DNA from: Oscillospiraceae bacterium
GTDB taxonomy: Bacteria > Bacillota > Clostridia > Oscillospirales > Acutalibacteraceae
Length of the DNA stretch: 48,199 bases
Direction: 5' to 3'
Assembly (NCBI GenBank): GCA_015066295.1
Contig: SVOR01000012.1
Span: forward strand, 1 to 48,199
In this document: positions 41,203-48,199 of the stretch, one piece after another
Layout of the letters: each line of letters begins with the position of its first letter
Numbering within the stretch: position 1 is the stretch's first letter
Notes under the pieces: generated by a model
Told to the model about the DNA's origin: nothing
Database searches by the model: none
The model's input: only the letters and a program-made list of their open reading frames with translations
Program-made: the position numbers and the translations under genes

Positions 41203-42416
41203 ATCTTTTCGCCCTCCTTAACGTCTTTCGTTATCATTTTGCCGGCACCAACAGTTGCGTTTTTGCCGATTTTTAGGTTGTCGCCAACAACGGCAATACC
41301 CCAATCTGCCGAGTCGCCGCAGTCCTCAGGGCTGCAACCTACCGTTGCGCCCTCCTCAATTACTGCATCCTCGGCAATAATGGCATAGCGCACCTTGGCA
41401 CCCTTTTTAATAACCGCACCCGGCATTGCGAGTGAATACTCAACCGTTGCGCCCTCCTCAACCGTTACGTTTTCGAAGAGTATCGAGTAATCAATGTTGC
41501 CGTAGATTTCACAACCAACCGAAACAAGCGAATTTACAACCTCGGCTCCCTCGCCGATATAATGCGGCGGGCGTGCCTTGGTGCGAGAATAGATTTTCCA
41601 ATTAGAATCGGATAAATTAAGGTCGATTTTGGGATTTAACAAATCAAGGTTTGCATCCCAAAGTGATTCAACCGTACCAACGTCCTTCCAATAGTCGTCG
41701 AAGCGGTAAACCATCATCTTTTCGCCGCCCGAAAGCATTGCAGGAATAATATCCTTACCAAAGTCGTTAGAGGAATTAGGATTAGCCTCATCCTCGCAGA
41801 GATATTTGCGAAGCTTATCCCACTTAAATACGTAAATACCCATCGATGCCAGTGTGCTCTTAGGCTTTGCGGGCTTCTCCTCAAATTCATATATCGTATC
41901 ATCGGGGTTAACGTTCATAATACCGAAGCGTGTTGCCTCCTCGAGTGATACGTCAAGTACCGCGATGGTTGCGGCAGAATCGGTTTTCTTGTGCGCCGCT
42001 ATCATCTTAGAATAGTCCATTTTGTAGATGTGGTCACCCGACAAAATAAGCACGTATTCAGGGTTATAGCGCTCAATAAAATGAATATTCTGATATATGG
42101 CGTTGGCGGTACCCTTATACCAGTCGCCGCCCTTGCTCTTTTGATATGGAGGCAGAATATGAACACCTTTGTTGTTTCGGTCAAGGTCCCACGGCTTGCC
42201 CGAGCCGATATAGTCGTTAAGCTCAAGCGGTTGATATTGGGTGAGTACACCCACCGTATCAATGCCCGAATTTACGCAGTTTGAAAGCGGAAAATCAATA
42301 ATACGATATTTACCGCCGTAGGGCACCGCAGGTTTTGCTATCTTTTGAGTGAGCACACCAAGTCGACTGCCCTGTCCGCCCGCTAAAAGCATTGCTACAC
42401 ATTCTGTTTTTTTCAA
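41199..42416 (-). CDS. glgC: glucose-1-phosphate adenylyltransferase
   Basis: 405 residues from the chosen start. Signature [13 protein letters not shown], then [36 protein letters not shown] and a C-terminal left-handed beta-helix ([20 protein letters not shown]). Makes ADP-glucose from ATP and glucose-1-P, the committed step of glycogen synthesis. The ATG at 42425 touches its own GGGAG, which cannot work as a spacing. The TTG at 42416 has the GGGAG 9 bases upstream and fits the family start ([13 protein letters not shown]), so TTG is preferred. First gene of glgC-glgD-glgA-uppP. Confidence 0.96.
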   Translation of the reverse strand: MKKTECVAMLLAGGQGSRLGVLTQKIAKPAVPYGGKYRIIDFPLSNCVNSGIDTVGVLTQYQPLELNDYIGSGKPWDLDRNNKGVHILPPYQKSKGGDWYKGTANAIYQNIHFIERYNPEYVLILSGDHIYKMDYSKMIAAHKKTDSAATIAVLDVSLEEATRFGIMNVNPDDTIYEFEEKPAKPKSTLASMGIYVFKWDKLRKYLCEDEANPNSSNDFGKDIIPAMLSGGEKMMVYRFDDYWKDVGTVESLWDANLDLLNPKIDLNLSDSNWKIYSRTKARPPHYIGEGAEVVNSLVSVGCEIYGNIDYSILFENVTVEEGATVEYSLAMPGAVIKKGAKVRYAIIAEDAVIEEGATVGCSPEDCGDSADWGIAVVGDNLKIGKNATVGAGKMITKDVKEGEKI

Positions 42417-42482
42417 TGTTTCCATCTCCCTATAAATTGTTAAGAAGTGTATAATTTGCCGAGTATATTATTATTCTATTCT

Positions 42483-42511
42483 ATTGTAGCACTCTATTAT
42501 TTATTTTTCAA
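42483..42511 (-). promoter_or_regulatory. promoter of glg operon
   Basis: On the minus strand TTGAAA (42511-42506), 17-base spacer, TACAAT (42488-42483), leaving a leader of about 55 bases before the glgC start. Nothing else is seen in 42426-42617. Confidence 0.7.
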
Positions 42512-42617
42512 TAGGTTTTATTTACTTTTTTAGTAAACTTTGGTTATAACATCATTTTTTATAACGCGTTTTTTGTATATTTTCTACAAAAAACAACACT
42601 TTTTGGGGATATGTATA

Positions 42618-42652
42618 AAAAAATAAAAGTCCCGACCTTTTGGGTCGGGACT
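42618..42652 (-). terminator. terminator of rpsF-ssb-rpsR
   Basis: AGTCCCGACC (42628-42637) pairs with GGTCGGGACT (42643-42652); the T-rich tail is on the minus strand at 42627-42618. Confidence 0.88.
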
Positions 42653-42665
42653 AAAAATACAACTA

Positions 42666-42908
42666 TTAGTCGTTAACGTAGGGCATTAAAGCTACCTGAC
42701 GAGCTCTCTTAATAGCAATGGTGAGTTTTCTCTGGTGAGCTGCACAGGTGCCGGTTGCACGGCGAGGTAAAATCTTTGCGCGCTCAGAAACAAACTTGCG
42801 AAGACGAGCTATATCTTTATAATCGATAGTTTCAACACGATCTGCGCAGAAGTGACAAATCTTTCTGCGGGGCTTGCGAGAGCGAGCCATTTTATCGTTC
42901 TTTTCCAT
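42666..42908 (-). CDS. rpsR: 30S ribosomal protein S18
   Basis: 80 residues with the S18 core ([38 protein letters not shown]). It keeps CHFC near the N-terminus and a C-x2-H later, so this is probably the zinc-binding (C+) form; no zinc-free paralogue is in the window. AGGAGG precedes the ATG. Last gene of the usual S6-SSB-S18 operon. Confidence 0.97.
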   Translation of the reverse strand: MEKNDKMARSRKPRRKICHFCADRVETIDYKDIARLRKFVSERAKILPRRATGTCAAHQRKLTIAIKRARQVALMPYVND

Positions 42909-42933
42909 CGTAAAGCCTCCTATTTAGAATAAA

Positions 42934-43362
42934 TTAAAACGGCAAATCATCATCCGAGTTGTTGTCAATCTCAACAAACTCATTAGCGCCTGCGTTGCTG
43001 AAAGAAACACTGGCGTCACCTGCCGAGCCTGCACTGCCGTCGCGCTTTGACTCAACAAACTGTACGTTATTTGCGATAACCTCAAAAGCAGTTCTGTTTT
43101 TGCCGGTATCTTTATCAACATATCTACGGGTCTGAATAGAACCCTCGATTCCTATCATGCTGCCCTTGCTGAAGTACTTAGTAACAAATTCAGCGGTCTG
43201 ACGCCAAGCAACGATATTAATAAAATCTGCCTGACTCTCCTCGCCTGCTTTATAGCGACGATTAACAGCAATAGAGAAAGAAGTTACCGGTGTGTTATTT
43301 GCAGTGTAACGCAATTCCGGGTCGGCAGTAAGTCTGCCGGTTAAAACTACTAAGTTAAACAT
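42934..43362 (-). CDS. ssb: single-stranded DNA-binding protein
   Basis: 142 residues. The N-terminal OB-fold carries FNLVVLTGRLTADPELRYTA, SFSIAVNRRYK, FINIVAWRQTAEFV and GSIQTRRYVDKDTGKNRTAF. A Gly/Ser/Ala-rich acidic tail ends in DDDLPF, the protein-interaction tip. AGGAGG lies before ATG 43362. Between rpsF and rpsR, as in most Firmicutes. Confidence 0.97.
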   Translation of the reverse strand: MFNLVVLTGRLTADPELRYTANNTPVTSFSIAVNRRYKAGEESQADFINIVAWRQTAEFVTKYFSKGSMIGIEGSIQTRRYVDKDTGKNRTAFEVIANNVQFVESKRDGSAGSAGDASVSFSNAGANEFVEIDNNSDDDLPF

Positions 43363-43375
43363 TTAAACTTCCTCC

Positions 43376-43660
43376 TTACTTTTTGATAACCATTACACGA
43401 AGAACGCCGTCGGTAATACCGGCTACACGCTCAAGCTCTGCCGGAAACTCCGGAGCAGAAGTAAAGGTTGTGAAAACATAGTAACCGTCGTTTTCGTAGT
43501 TGATAGGATATGCGAGCTTGCGCTTACCCCAATCATCAACGTTCTCAACAGTAGCGTTTTCAGCAATAAGAGCCTGGAACTTCTCGTTTAAAGCGGCAAC
43601 TGCCTCGTCACCCTCTTTTACAGAGAAAATCATAGCTGCTTCATACTTACTTGTAACCAT
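43376..43660 (-). CDS. rpsF: 30S ribosomal protein S6
   Basis: 94 residues with the ferredoxin-like S6 fold: YEAAMIFSVKEGDEAVAAL, NVDDWGKRKLAYPINYENDG and the ending ITDGVLRVMVIKK. AAGGAGG precedes the ATG. First gene of rpsF-ssb-rpsR; pairs with S18 in the 30S platform. The roughly 80-base leader may hold the S6:S18 autoregulatory motif. Confidence 0.97.
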   Translation of the reverse strand: MVTSKYEAAMIFSVKEGDEAVAALNEKFQALIAENATVENVDDWGKRKLAYPINYENDGYYVFTTFTSAPEFPAELERVAGITDGVLRVMVIKK

Positions 43661-43742
43661 TCTGTTGCACCTCCTTATGGACTTTTGGCCGCCTCATCCC
43701 GAAACGGCAAGGAGCTGATTGGCGCAGTTTTCACCAATAGCA
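43661..43742 (-). promoter_or_regulatory. rpsF leader, candidate S6:S18 regulatory element
   Basis: The minus-strand leader between predicted start of transcription (about 43742) and the rpsF start contains GCCG-TTTCGGGATGA-GGCGGC, which can form a short stem-loop with a CCG element like that described for S6:S18-binding leaders. The fit was judged by eye and is weak. Confidence 0.35.
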
Positions 43743-43748
43743 CACTGT

Positions 43749-43777
43749 ATTATACCAATAGTAAGCCTTAAAGTCAA
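43749..43777 (-). promoter_or_regulatory. promoter of rpsF operon
   Basis: On the minus strand TTGACT (43777-43772), 17-base spacer, TATAAT (43754-43749). Confidence 0.8.
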
Positions 43778-43787
43778 CTATTTTTTG

Positions 43788-43816
43788 TTGATTTTAAAAA
43801 AAGTATGTTGTATAAT
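43788..43816 (+). promoter_or_regulatory. promoter of coaX
   Basis: TTGATT (43788-43793), 17-base spacer, TATAAT (43811-43816). The two -35 boxes of the divergent promoters are 10 bases apart. Confidence 0.78.
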
Positions 43817-43847
43817 ACCCTTGTAAATAATATTAAGGGGTGTTTTT

Positions 43848-44612
43848 ATGTTATTGGCCGTAGATATAGGCAATACCAATATTACCTTAGGATTGTATGA
43901 CGGCGAAGTTCTTGTGTTTACCGCAAGACTTGCTACCGAGGTGCGTCGTACTGCCGACCAATACGCCATTGATATTAAGGATATTTTGGCGTTGCACGGC
44001 TGTAATTATCATAATATCGAAGATGCCGTTATCTCGTCGGTTGTTCCGTCGGTTGGCAATTCGATAAGTCGCGCCGTTTCAATGCTTTGCAACATAGTGC
44101 CCCTTACCCTCGCCCCCGGTGTTAAAACAGGGCTTCATATTAAAATCGATAACCCTGCCCAACTCGGTGCTGACCTTGCCGCAGGTGCGGTAGGCGCGTT
44201 ACACGAATATACAATGCCCTGCATCGTTATTGATATGGGCACCGCTTCAACCATAAGCGTGCTTGATAAAAACGGTGCTTTTATAGGCGGTGCTATTGCC
44301 GCAGGTGTTAACCTTACCCTTAAAGCACTTACCGAAAACACCTCGCAACTACCCGCTATAAGCATTGAGTCACCAGCAAGTGTCATCGGCACAAACACCG
44401 CCGATTGTATGCGCTCAGGTCTGGTACTCGGTACCGCATCTATGCTTGACGGCATGATTGAACGTATCGAAGAATCATTGGGCGAGTGTGCTACCGTAGT
44501 GGCTACGGGCGGTCTTTCACGTGAGATCATCGCACATTGTAACCATAGCATAATTTATAACGAAAATCTTTTGCTCGACGGCTTAAGAATCATATACGAA
44601 AAGAACAATTAG
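43848..44612 (+). CDS. coaX: type III pantothenate kinase
   Basis: 254 residues of the ASKHA fold. LLAVDIGNTNITLGLYD (phosphate loop with Asp6), DNPAQLGADLAAGAVGAL (usual GADRxxNxVGA, with changes) and IDMGTASTISVLD are the CoaX landmarks, and AAGVNLTLKAL fits too. It phosphorylates pantothenate, first step of CoA synthesis, and needs a monovalent cation in known members. TAAGGGG precedes the ATG. An ECF S-component follows 78 bases later, probably the vitamin transporter. Confidence 0.95.
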   Translation: MLLAVDIGNTNITLGLYDGEVLVFTARLATEVRRTADQYAIDIKDILALHGCNYHNIEDAVISSVVPSVGNSISRAVSMLCNIVPLTLAPGVKTGLHIKIDNPAQLGADLAAGAVGALHEYTMPCIVIDMGTASTISVLDKNGAFIGGAIAAGVNLTLKALTENTSQLPAISIESPASVIGTNTADCMRSGLVLGTASMLDGMIERIEESLGECATVVATGGLSREIIAHCNHSIIYNENLLLDGLRIIYEKNN

Positions 44613-44653
44613 GTTGTTTAATACTGCTTTTAAAGCAGATTAAAAATATATGA

Positions 44654-44674
44654 ACTGTACCCATTCGGGACAGT
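44654..44674 (+). other. hairpin before ECF gene
   Basis: ACTGTaCCC/GGGACAGT with loop ATTC, ending about 3 bases before the GGAGG. Small intergenic hairpin without T-run; it could affect translation of the transporter gene. Confidence 0.4.
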
Positions 44675-44690
44675 ATCGGAGGTTTTAAAA

Positions 44691-45275
44691 ATGTCACAGA
44701 CAAGTAAAAAAACACGCAGTACCGCCATACTCGGCATATTCTCTGCCATTATTATTGTACTGCAGCTGATGAGCTACTTCATCAAAATAGGCACCTTTAA
44801 TCTTTCACTCGTGCTTATTCCCGTCGTGCTCGGCGCATACCTTTACGGTGCCAAAACGGGCGCTATACTCGGCGGTGTTTTTGGTATAACCGTTACGGTT
44901 TGCTGCTTTGCAGGTCTTGACGGCGGCGGTTATATTCTCGTTCAAGCAAGCCCCGTTATTACAAGTGCAGTTTGCATTGTAAAGGGTGTTGCCGCAGGCC
45001 TTTGTGCTGGACTTGTGGGCTCGGCCTTTAAAAGCAAAAAGCCCTACCTCGCAATTATGGCGTCTGCCATAGTCGCTCCGCTGGTAAACACAGGTTTGTT
45101 TGTTTCGGCAATGTTTTTGTTTTTCAAGGATATCTTGGCACAGTGGTCGGGCGGTGCAAACATCATCACCTATGCCATTGTAGGACTTGTAGGTGTCAAC
45201 TTTATTATTGAGCTTGTGCTTAACGTAGCAATGGCACCCGCAATGCTAAGGGTTTCAAAAGCACTCAAAATATAG
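44691..45275 (+). CDS. ECF transporter S component, probably for pantothenate
   Basis: 194 residues, about six membrane helices with the AIGLLGAL-like start reading AILGIFSAIIIVLQLMSYF, then LVLIPVVLGAYLYGAKTGAI and conserved small residues. This is the substrate-binding S subunit of an energy-coupling-factor vitamin transporter. The gene next door being coaX suggests pantothenate (PanT-like), an inference. The shared EcfT/EcfA modules are not in the window. GGAGG precedes the ATG. Confidence 0.87.
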   Translation: MSQTSKKTRSTAILGIFSAIIIVLQLMSYFIKIGTFNLSLVLIPVVLGAYLYGAKTGAILGGVFGITVTVCCFAGLDGGGYILVQASPVITSAVCIVKGVAAGLCAGLVGSAFKSKKPYLAIMASAIVAPLVNTGLFVSAMFLFFKDILAQWSGGANIITYAIVGLVGVNFIIELVLNVAMAPAMLRVSKALKI

Positions 45276-45281
45276 CACTTC

Positions 45282-45315
45282 TCCCCCAACATTTGTGAAT
45301 GTTGGGGGATTTTTT
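45282..45315 (+). terminator. terminator after coaX-ECF unit
   Basis: TCCCCCAACATT/AATGTTGGGGGA stem (45282-45293 with 45298-45309), loop TGTG, then T6. Confidence 0.92.
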
Positions 45316-45377
45316 ATGCAAAACAGGCGCCTTTATACATATTTATATATAAAAATTCAAAAAAACAAAAATTTTGC

Positions 45378-45483
45378 TTTATTTTTGCGAATAATTGTGA
45401 TAGAATAAATTGATACTTTCTGCGAAGAAAGTAATTTCAGTATTAAATGCGACTCGTTCGCAAAAATATTAGGAGGTAAAAGT
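45378..45483 (+). promoter_or_regulatory. promoter and leader of ppdK
   Basis: Extended -10 TGA-TAGAAT (45401-45406) with a poor -35 (TTTATT, 17-base spacer). The leader holds an ACTTTC/GAAAGT hairpin (about 45414-45431) and a GCGA/TTCGC one before AGGAGG. A weak -35 may mean an activator or a different promoter. Confidence 0.45.
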
Positions 45484-48117
45484 ATGAGTCACAAGTTTGT
45501 ATACCTTTTCTCAGAAGGTGACGCAAGCATGCGTGAGCTTCTCGGCGGTAAGGGCGCTAACCTTGCAGAGATGACCAAAATCGGTCTTCCTGTTCCTCAG
45601 GGTTTCACCGTTACAACAGAGGCTTGCACACAGTACTACGAAGATGGTAGAAAGATTAACGATGATATCCAGGCACAGATTATGGAATACATCGACAAGA
45701 TGGAGGGTATCGTTGGCAAGAAGTTCGGCGATAAGGAAAATCCCCTTCTCGTATCTGTTCGTTCAGGTGCCCGCGCTTCAATGCCCGGTATGATGGACAC
45801 AATCCTTAACCTCGGTCTTAACGAAGAGGTTGTTGAAACAATGGCTACAAAGTCAGGTAATGCACGTTGGGCATACGACTGTTATCGTCGTTTCATCCAG
45901 ATGTATTCTGACGTTGTTATGGAAGTTGGTAAGAAGTACTTTGAAGAGCTTATCGACAAAATGAAGGAAGAAAAGGGCGTAACTCAGGACGTTGAGCTTA
46001 CTGCTGAAGACCTTAAAGAGCTCGCTACACAGTTCAAGGCTGAATACAAGTCAAAGATTGGTAAGGACTTCCCGACCGATCCTAAGGAACAGTTAATGGG
46101 CGCTGTTGAGGCTGTTTTCCGTTCATGGGACAACCCCCGTGCAAACGTTTACCGTCGTGACAACGATATTCCTTATTCTTGGGGTACCGCTGTTAACGTA
46201 CAGATGATGGCATTCGGTAATATGGGTGACAACTGTGGTACAGGTGTTGCCTTCACACGTGACCCTGCTACCGGTGAAAAGGGTCTTATGGGTGAGTTCC
46301 TTACCAATGCTCAGGGTGAAGACGTTGTTGCCGGTGTTCGTACTCCTATGCCCATCGCTGAGATGGCTCAGAAGTTCCCCGCTGCTTTCGACGAATTCAA
46401 CAAGGTTTGCGCTATTCTTGAAGACCACTACCGCGATATGCAGGATATGGAATTCACCGTTGAAGACGGCAAGCTCTATATGCTCCAGACCCGTAATGGT
46501 AAGAGAACAGCTAAGGCTGCTCTCAAAATCGCTTGTGATTTAGTTGACGAGGGTATGATTGATGAGAAGCAGGCTGTTGCTATGATCGATCCTCGTAACC
46601 TCGATACACTTCTCCACCCGCAGTTCGACGCTAAGGCATTAAAGGCTGCTACACCTGCAGGCCGTGGCCTCGGTGCATCTCCCGGTGCTGCTTGCGGTAA
46701 GGTTGTATTTACTGCAGAAGACGCTGAAGAGTGGAACAATCGTGGCGAGAAGGTAGTTCTCGTTCGTCTTGAGACTTCACCTGAAGATATTACAGGTATG
46801 AAGGCTTCTCAAGGTATCCTCACCGTTCGTGGTGGTATGACCTCTCACGCAGCCGTTGTTGCTCGTGGTATGGGTACCTGCTGCGTTTCAGGTTGCGGCG
46901 ATATCATTATGGACGAAGCTAACAAGAAGTTCACACTCGGCGGCAAGGTTTACAACGAGGGTGACTACATTTCTATAGATGGTTCTACCGGTAACATTTA
47001 CGACGGTATTATCCCGACCGTTCCTGCTGAAATCGCAGGCGAATTCGGTCGCATCATGGCTTGGGCTGACAAGTACAGAACATTAAAGGTTCGTACCAAT
47101 GCAGATACTCCTGCCGATGCTAAGCGCGCTCGCGAGCTTGGTGCTGAGGGTATCGGTCTTTGCCGTACTGAGCATATGTTCTTCGAGGCTGACAGAATCG
47201 CTGCCTTCCGTGAAATGATTTGTTCTGACACAGTTGAGGCAAGAGAGGCTGCTCTCGATAAGATTCTTCCCTACCAGCAGGGCGACTTTGAGAAGCTTTA
47301 CGAAGCTCTTGAAGGCAATCCTGTATGTATCCGTTTCTTAGACCCGCCGCTTCACGAGTTCGTTCCTACCGAAGAAGCTGATATTAAGGCTTTGGCTGAC
47401 GCTCAGGGCAAAACTGTTGAAGATATTAAGAACATCATTACTTCACTCCACGAGTTCAACCCGATGATGGGTCACCGTGGTTGCCGTCTTGCAGTTACCT
47501 ATCCGGAAATTGCTAAGATGCAGACTGCTGCTGTTATTCGTGCCGCTATCGCTGTTTCTAAGGCTCATCCTGATTGGAACCTCGTTCCCGAAATCATGAT
47601 TCCTCTTACCGGCGAAGTTAAAGAACTTAAGTACGTTAAGGACGTTGTAGTTGCTACCGCTGATGCAGAAATTGCTAAGGCCGGCGTAGAACTCAAGTAC
47701 GAAGTTGGTACTATGATGGAAATCCCGAGAGCTTGTCTTACTGCTGATGACATCGCTAAGGAAGCTGAGTTCTTCTGCTTCGGTACTAATGACCTTACAC
47801 AGATGACATACGGCTTCTCACGTGACGACGCTGGTAAGTTCCTTGATGCTTACTATGATAAGAAGATCTTTGAAAACGATCCGTTCGCTAAGCTAGACCA
47901 GACAGGTGTTGGCAAGTTGATGGATATGGCTGTTACCCTCGGTAAGAAGGTACGTCCCGAAATCCACTGCGGTATCTGTGGTGAGCACGGCGGTGACCCT
48001 GTATCTGTTGAGTTCTGCCATAAGGTAGGCCTTGACTACGTATCATGTTCACCCTTCCGCGTGCCGATCGCACGCCTCGCCGCCGCTCAGGCTGCTATAC
48101 GCGAAAGTGGGAAATAA
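45484..48117 (+). CDS. ppdK: pyruvate, phosphate dikinase
   Basis: 877 residues, normal for the family. An N-terminal ATP-grasp region begins VYLFSEGDASMRELLGGKGA, with VSVRSGARASMPGMMDTILN. The phospho-carrier domain has GGMTSHAAVVARGMG, in which His455 matches the known catalytic His position. The C-terminal TIM barrel includes GAEGIGLCRTEHMFF, GHRGCRLAVTYPEI, FGTNDLTQMTYGFSRDD and HCGICGEHGGDP. It interconverts ATP + Pi + pyruvate with AMP + PPi + PEP, giving PPi-linked glycolysis or gluconeogenesis. Very strong AGGAGG site and highly biased codons point to high expression. Works with pckG around PEP. Confidence 0.98.
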   Translation: MSHKFVYLFSEGDASMRELLGGKGANLAEMTKIGLPVPQGFTVTTEACTQYYEDGRKINDDIQAQIMEYIDKMEGIVGKKFGDKENPLLVSVRSGARASMPGMMDTILNLGLNEEVVETMATKSGNARWAYDCYRRFIQMYSDVVMEVGKKYFEELIDKMKEEKGVTQDVELTAEDLKELATQFKAEYKSKIGKDFPTDPKEQLMGAVEAVFRSWDNPRANVYRRDNDIPYSWGTAVNVQMMAFGNMGDNCGTGVAFTRDPATGEKGLMGEFLTNAQGEDVVAGVRTPMPIAEMAQKFPAAFDEFNKVCAILEDHYRDMQDMEFTVEDGKLYMLQTRNGKRTAKAALKIACDLVDEGMIDEKQAVAMIDPRNLDTLLHPQFDAKALKAATPAGRGLGASPGAACGKVVFTAEDAEEWNNRGEKVVLVRLETSPEDITGMKASQGILTVRGGMTSHAAVVARGMGTCCVSGCGDIIMDEANKKFTLGGKVYNEGDYISIDGSTGNIYDGIIPTVPAEIAGEFGRIMAWADKYRTLKVRTNADTPADAKRARELGAEGIGLCRTEHMFFEADRIAAFREMICSDTVEAREAALDKILPYQQGDFEKLYEALEGNPVCIRFLDPPLHEFVPTEEADIKALADAQGKTVEDIKNIITSLHEFNPMMGHRGCRLAVTYPEIAKMQTAAVIRAAIAVSKAHPDWNLVPEIMIPLTGEVKELKYVKDVVVATADAEIAKAGVELKYEVGTMMEIPRACLTADDIAKEAEFFCFGTNDLTQMTYGFSRDDAGKFLDAYYDKKIFENDPFAKLDQTGVGKLMDMAVTLGKKVRPEIHCGICGEHGGDPVSVEFCHKVGLDYVSCSPFRVPIARLAAAQAAIRESGK

Positions 48118-48179
48118 TCAACTCTCCTAAAACCCAGTGTTTAAGCGGAGTTTGACAGTTTTCTAAAATGAATTATACC

Positions 48180-48199
48180 CGTGGTTTTTCGGAACCACG
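48180..48199 (+). terminator. hairpin cut by window end, probable ppdK terminator
   Basis: CGTGGTT (48180-48186) pairs with AACCACG (48193-48199) around TTTCGG. Any T-run would lie outside the window. Confidence 0.6.

Noticed and set aside
42416-42425. ATG 42425 as glgC start
   Set aside because: The only Shine-Dalgarno sequence touches this ATG; the TTG nine bases downstream is correctly spaced and fits the family N-terminus.

Overview
The window reads as chromosome of an anaerobic, low-GC gut-type Clostridia (Oscillospirales/Ruminococcaceae-like). This is inferred from GTP-dependent PEP carboxykinase paired with pyruvate phosphate dikinase, the GlgC/GlgD/GlgA glycogen set, a dimeric-type glycyl-tRNA synthetase, PxTG-anchored and lipobox surface proteins, strong AGGAGG ribosome-binding sites, many TTGACA-17-TATAAT promoters and interspersed palindromic intergenic repeats. 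UGA is used as a normal stop (glgC and the DUF805 gene end in ATGA overlaps). No rRNA, tRNA, IS element or CRISPR array was seen.

Layout. 0-2.6 kb: a small DUF6809-like protein, then a three-gene signalling unit (HTH protein, zinc-ribbon/membrane/LRR protein, atypical protein kinase) behind a perfect promoter. 2.6-7.1 kb: a sortase-type surface protein flanked by near-identical hairpin repeats, decayed intergenic DNA, a lipoprotein/DUF805/lipoprotein operon and its divergent XRE regulator. 7.1-10.0 kb: operon plsC-like acyltransferase, TPR protein, DUF4037 nucleotidyltransferase-fold protein. 10.26-10.65 kb: a structured non-coding RNA with its own consensus promoter and intrinsic terminator, the best candidate for something undescribed. 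10.65-19.65 kb: a surface-glycan region with two arms fired from back-to-back consensus promoters: GH106-like glycosidase, IspD/TarI-type cytidylyltransferase and 2-hydroxyacid dehydrogenase to the left; an SDR-LicD fusion (broken by a one-base frameshift), amidohydrolase and class II aldolase to the right, closed by UDP-galactopyranose mutase.

19.75-29.0 kb: a Cys-rich small protein, then an 8.3-kb secreted multidomain polysaccharide-degrading protein (four long repeats, Ig-like domain, CE7-like esterase, beta-helix) split by one in-frame TGA; then a pair of tiny ORFs. 29.1-33.8 kb: pckG, an XRE membrane regulator, a PAP2 phosphatase and a membrane protein. 33.8-34.0 kb: an array of nested hairpins separated by TGAAAT/ATTTCA words. 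34.1-37.7 kb: rplM-rpsI, glyS, two conserved hypotheticals, a MITE-like repeat and a mini-HTH. 37.8-42.4 kb: glgC-glgD-glgA-uppP operon. 42.7-48.1 kb: rpsF-ssb-rpsR, divergent coaX with an ECF S-component (probably pantothenate), then ppdK.

Together the metabolic genes handle PEP/pyruvate/oxaloacetate interconversion and glycogen storage, and the rest is largely cell-surface glycan construction, polysaccharide attack and envelope sensing. Identification is from reading translated sequence and motifs only; no database search was run.
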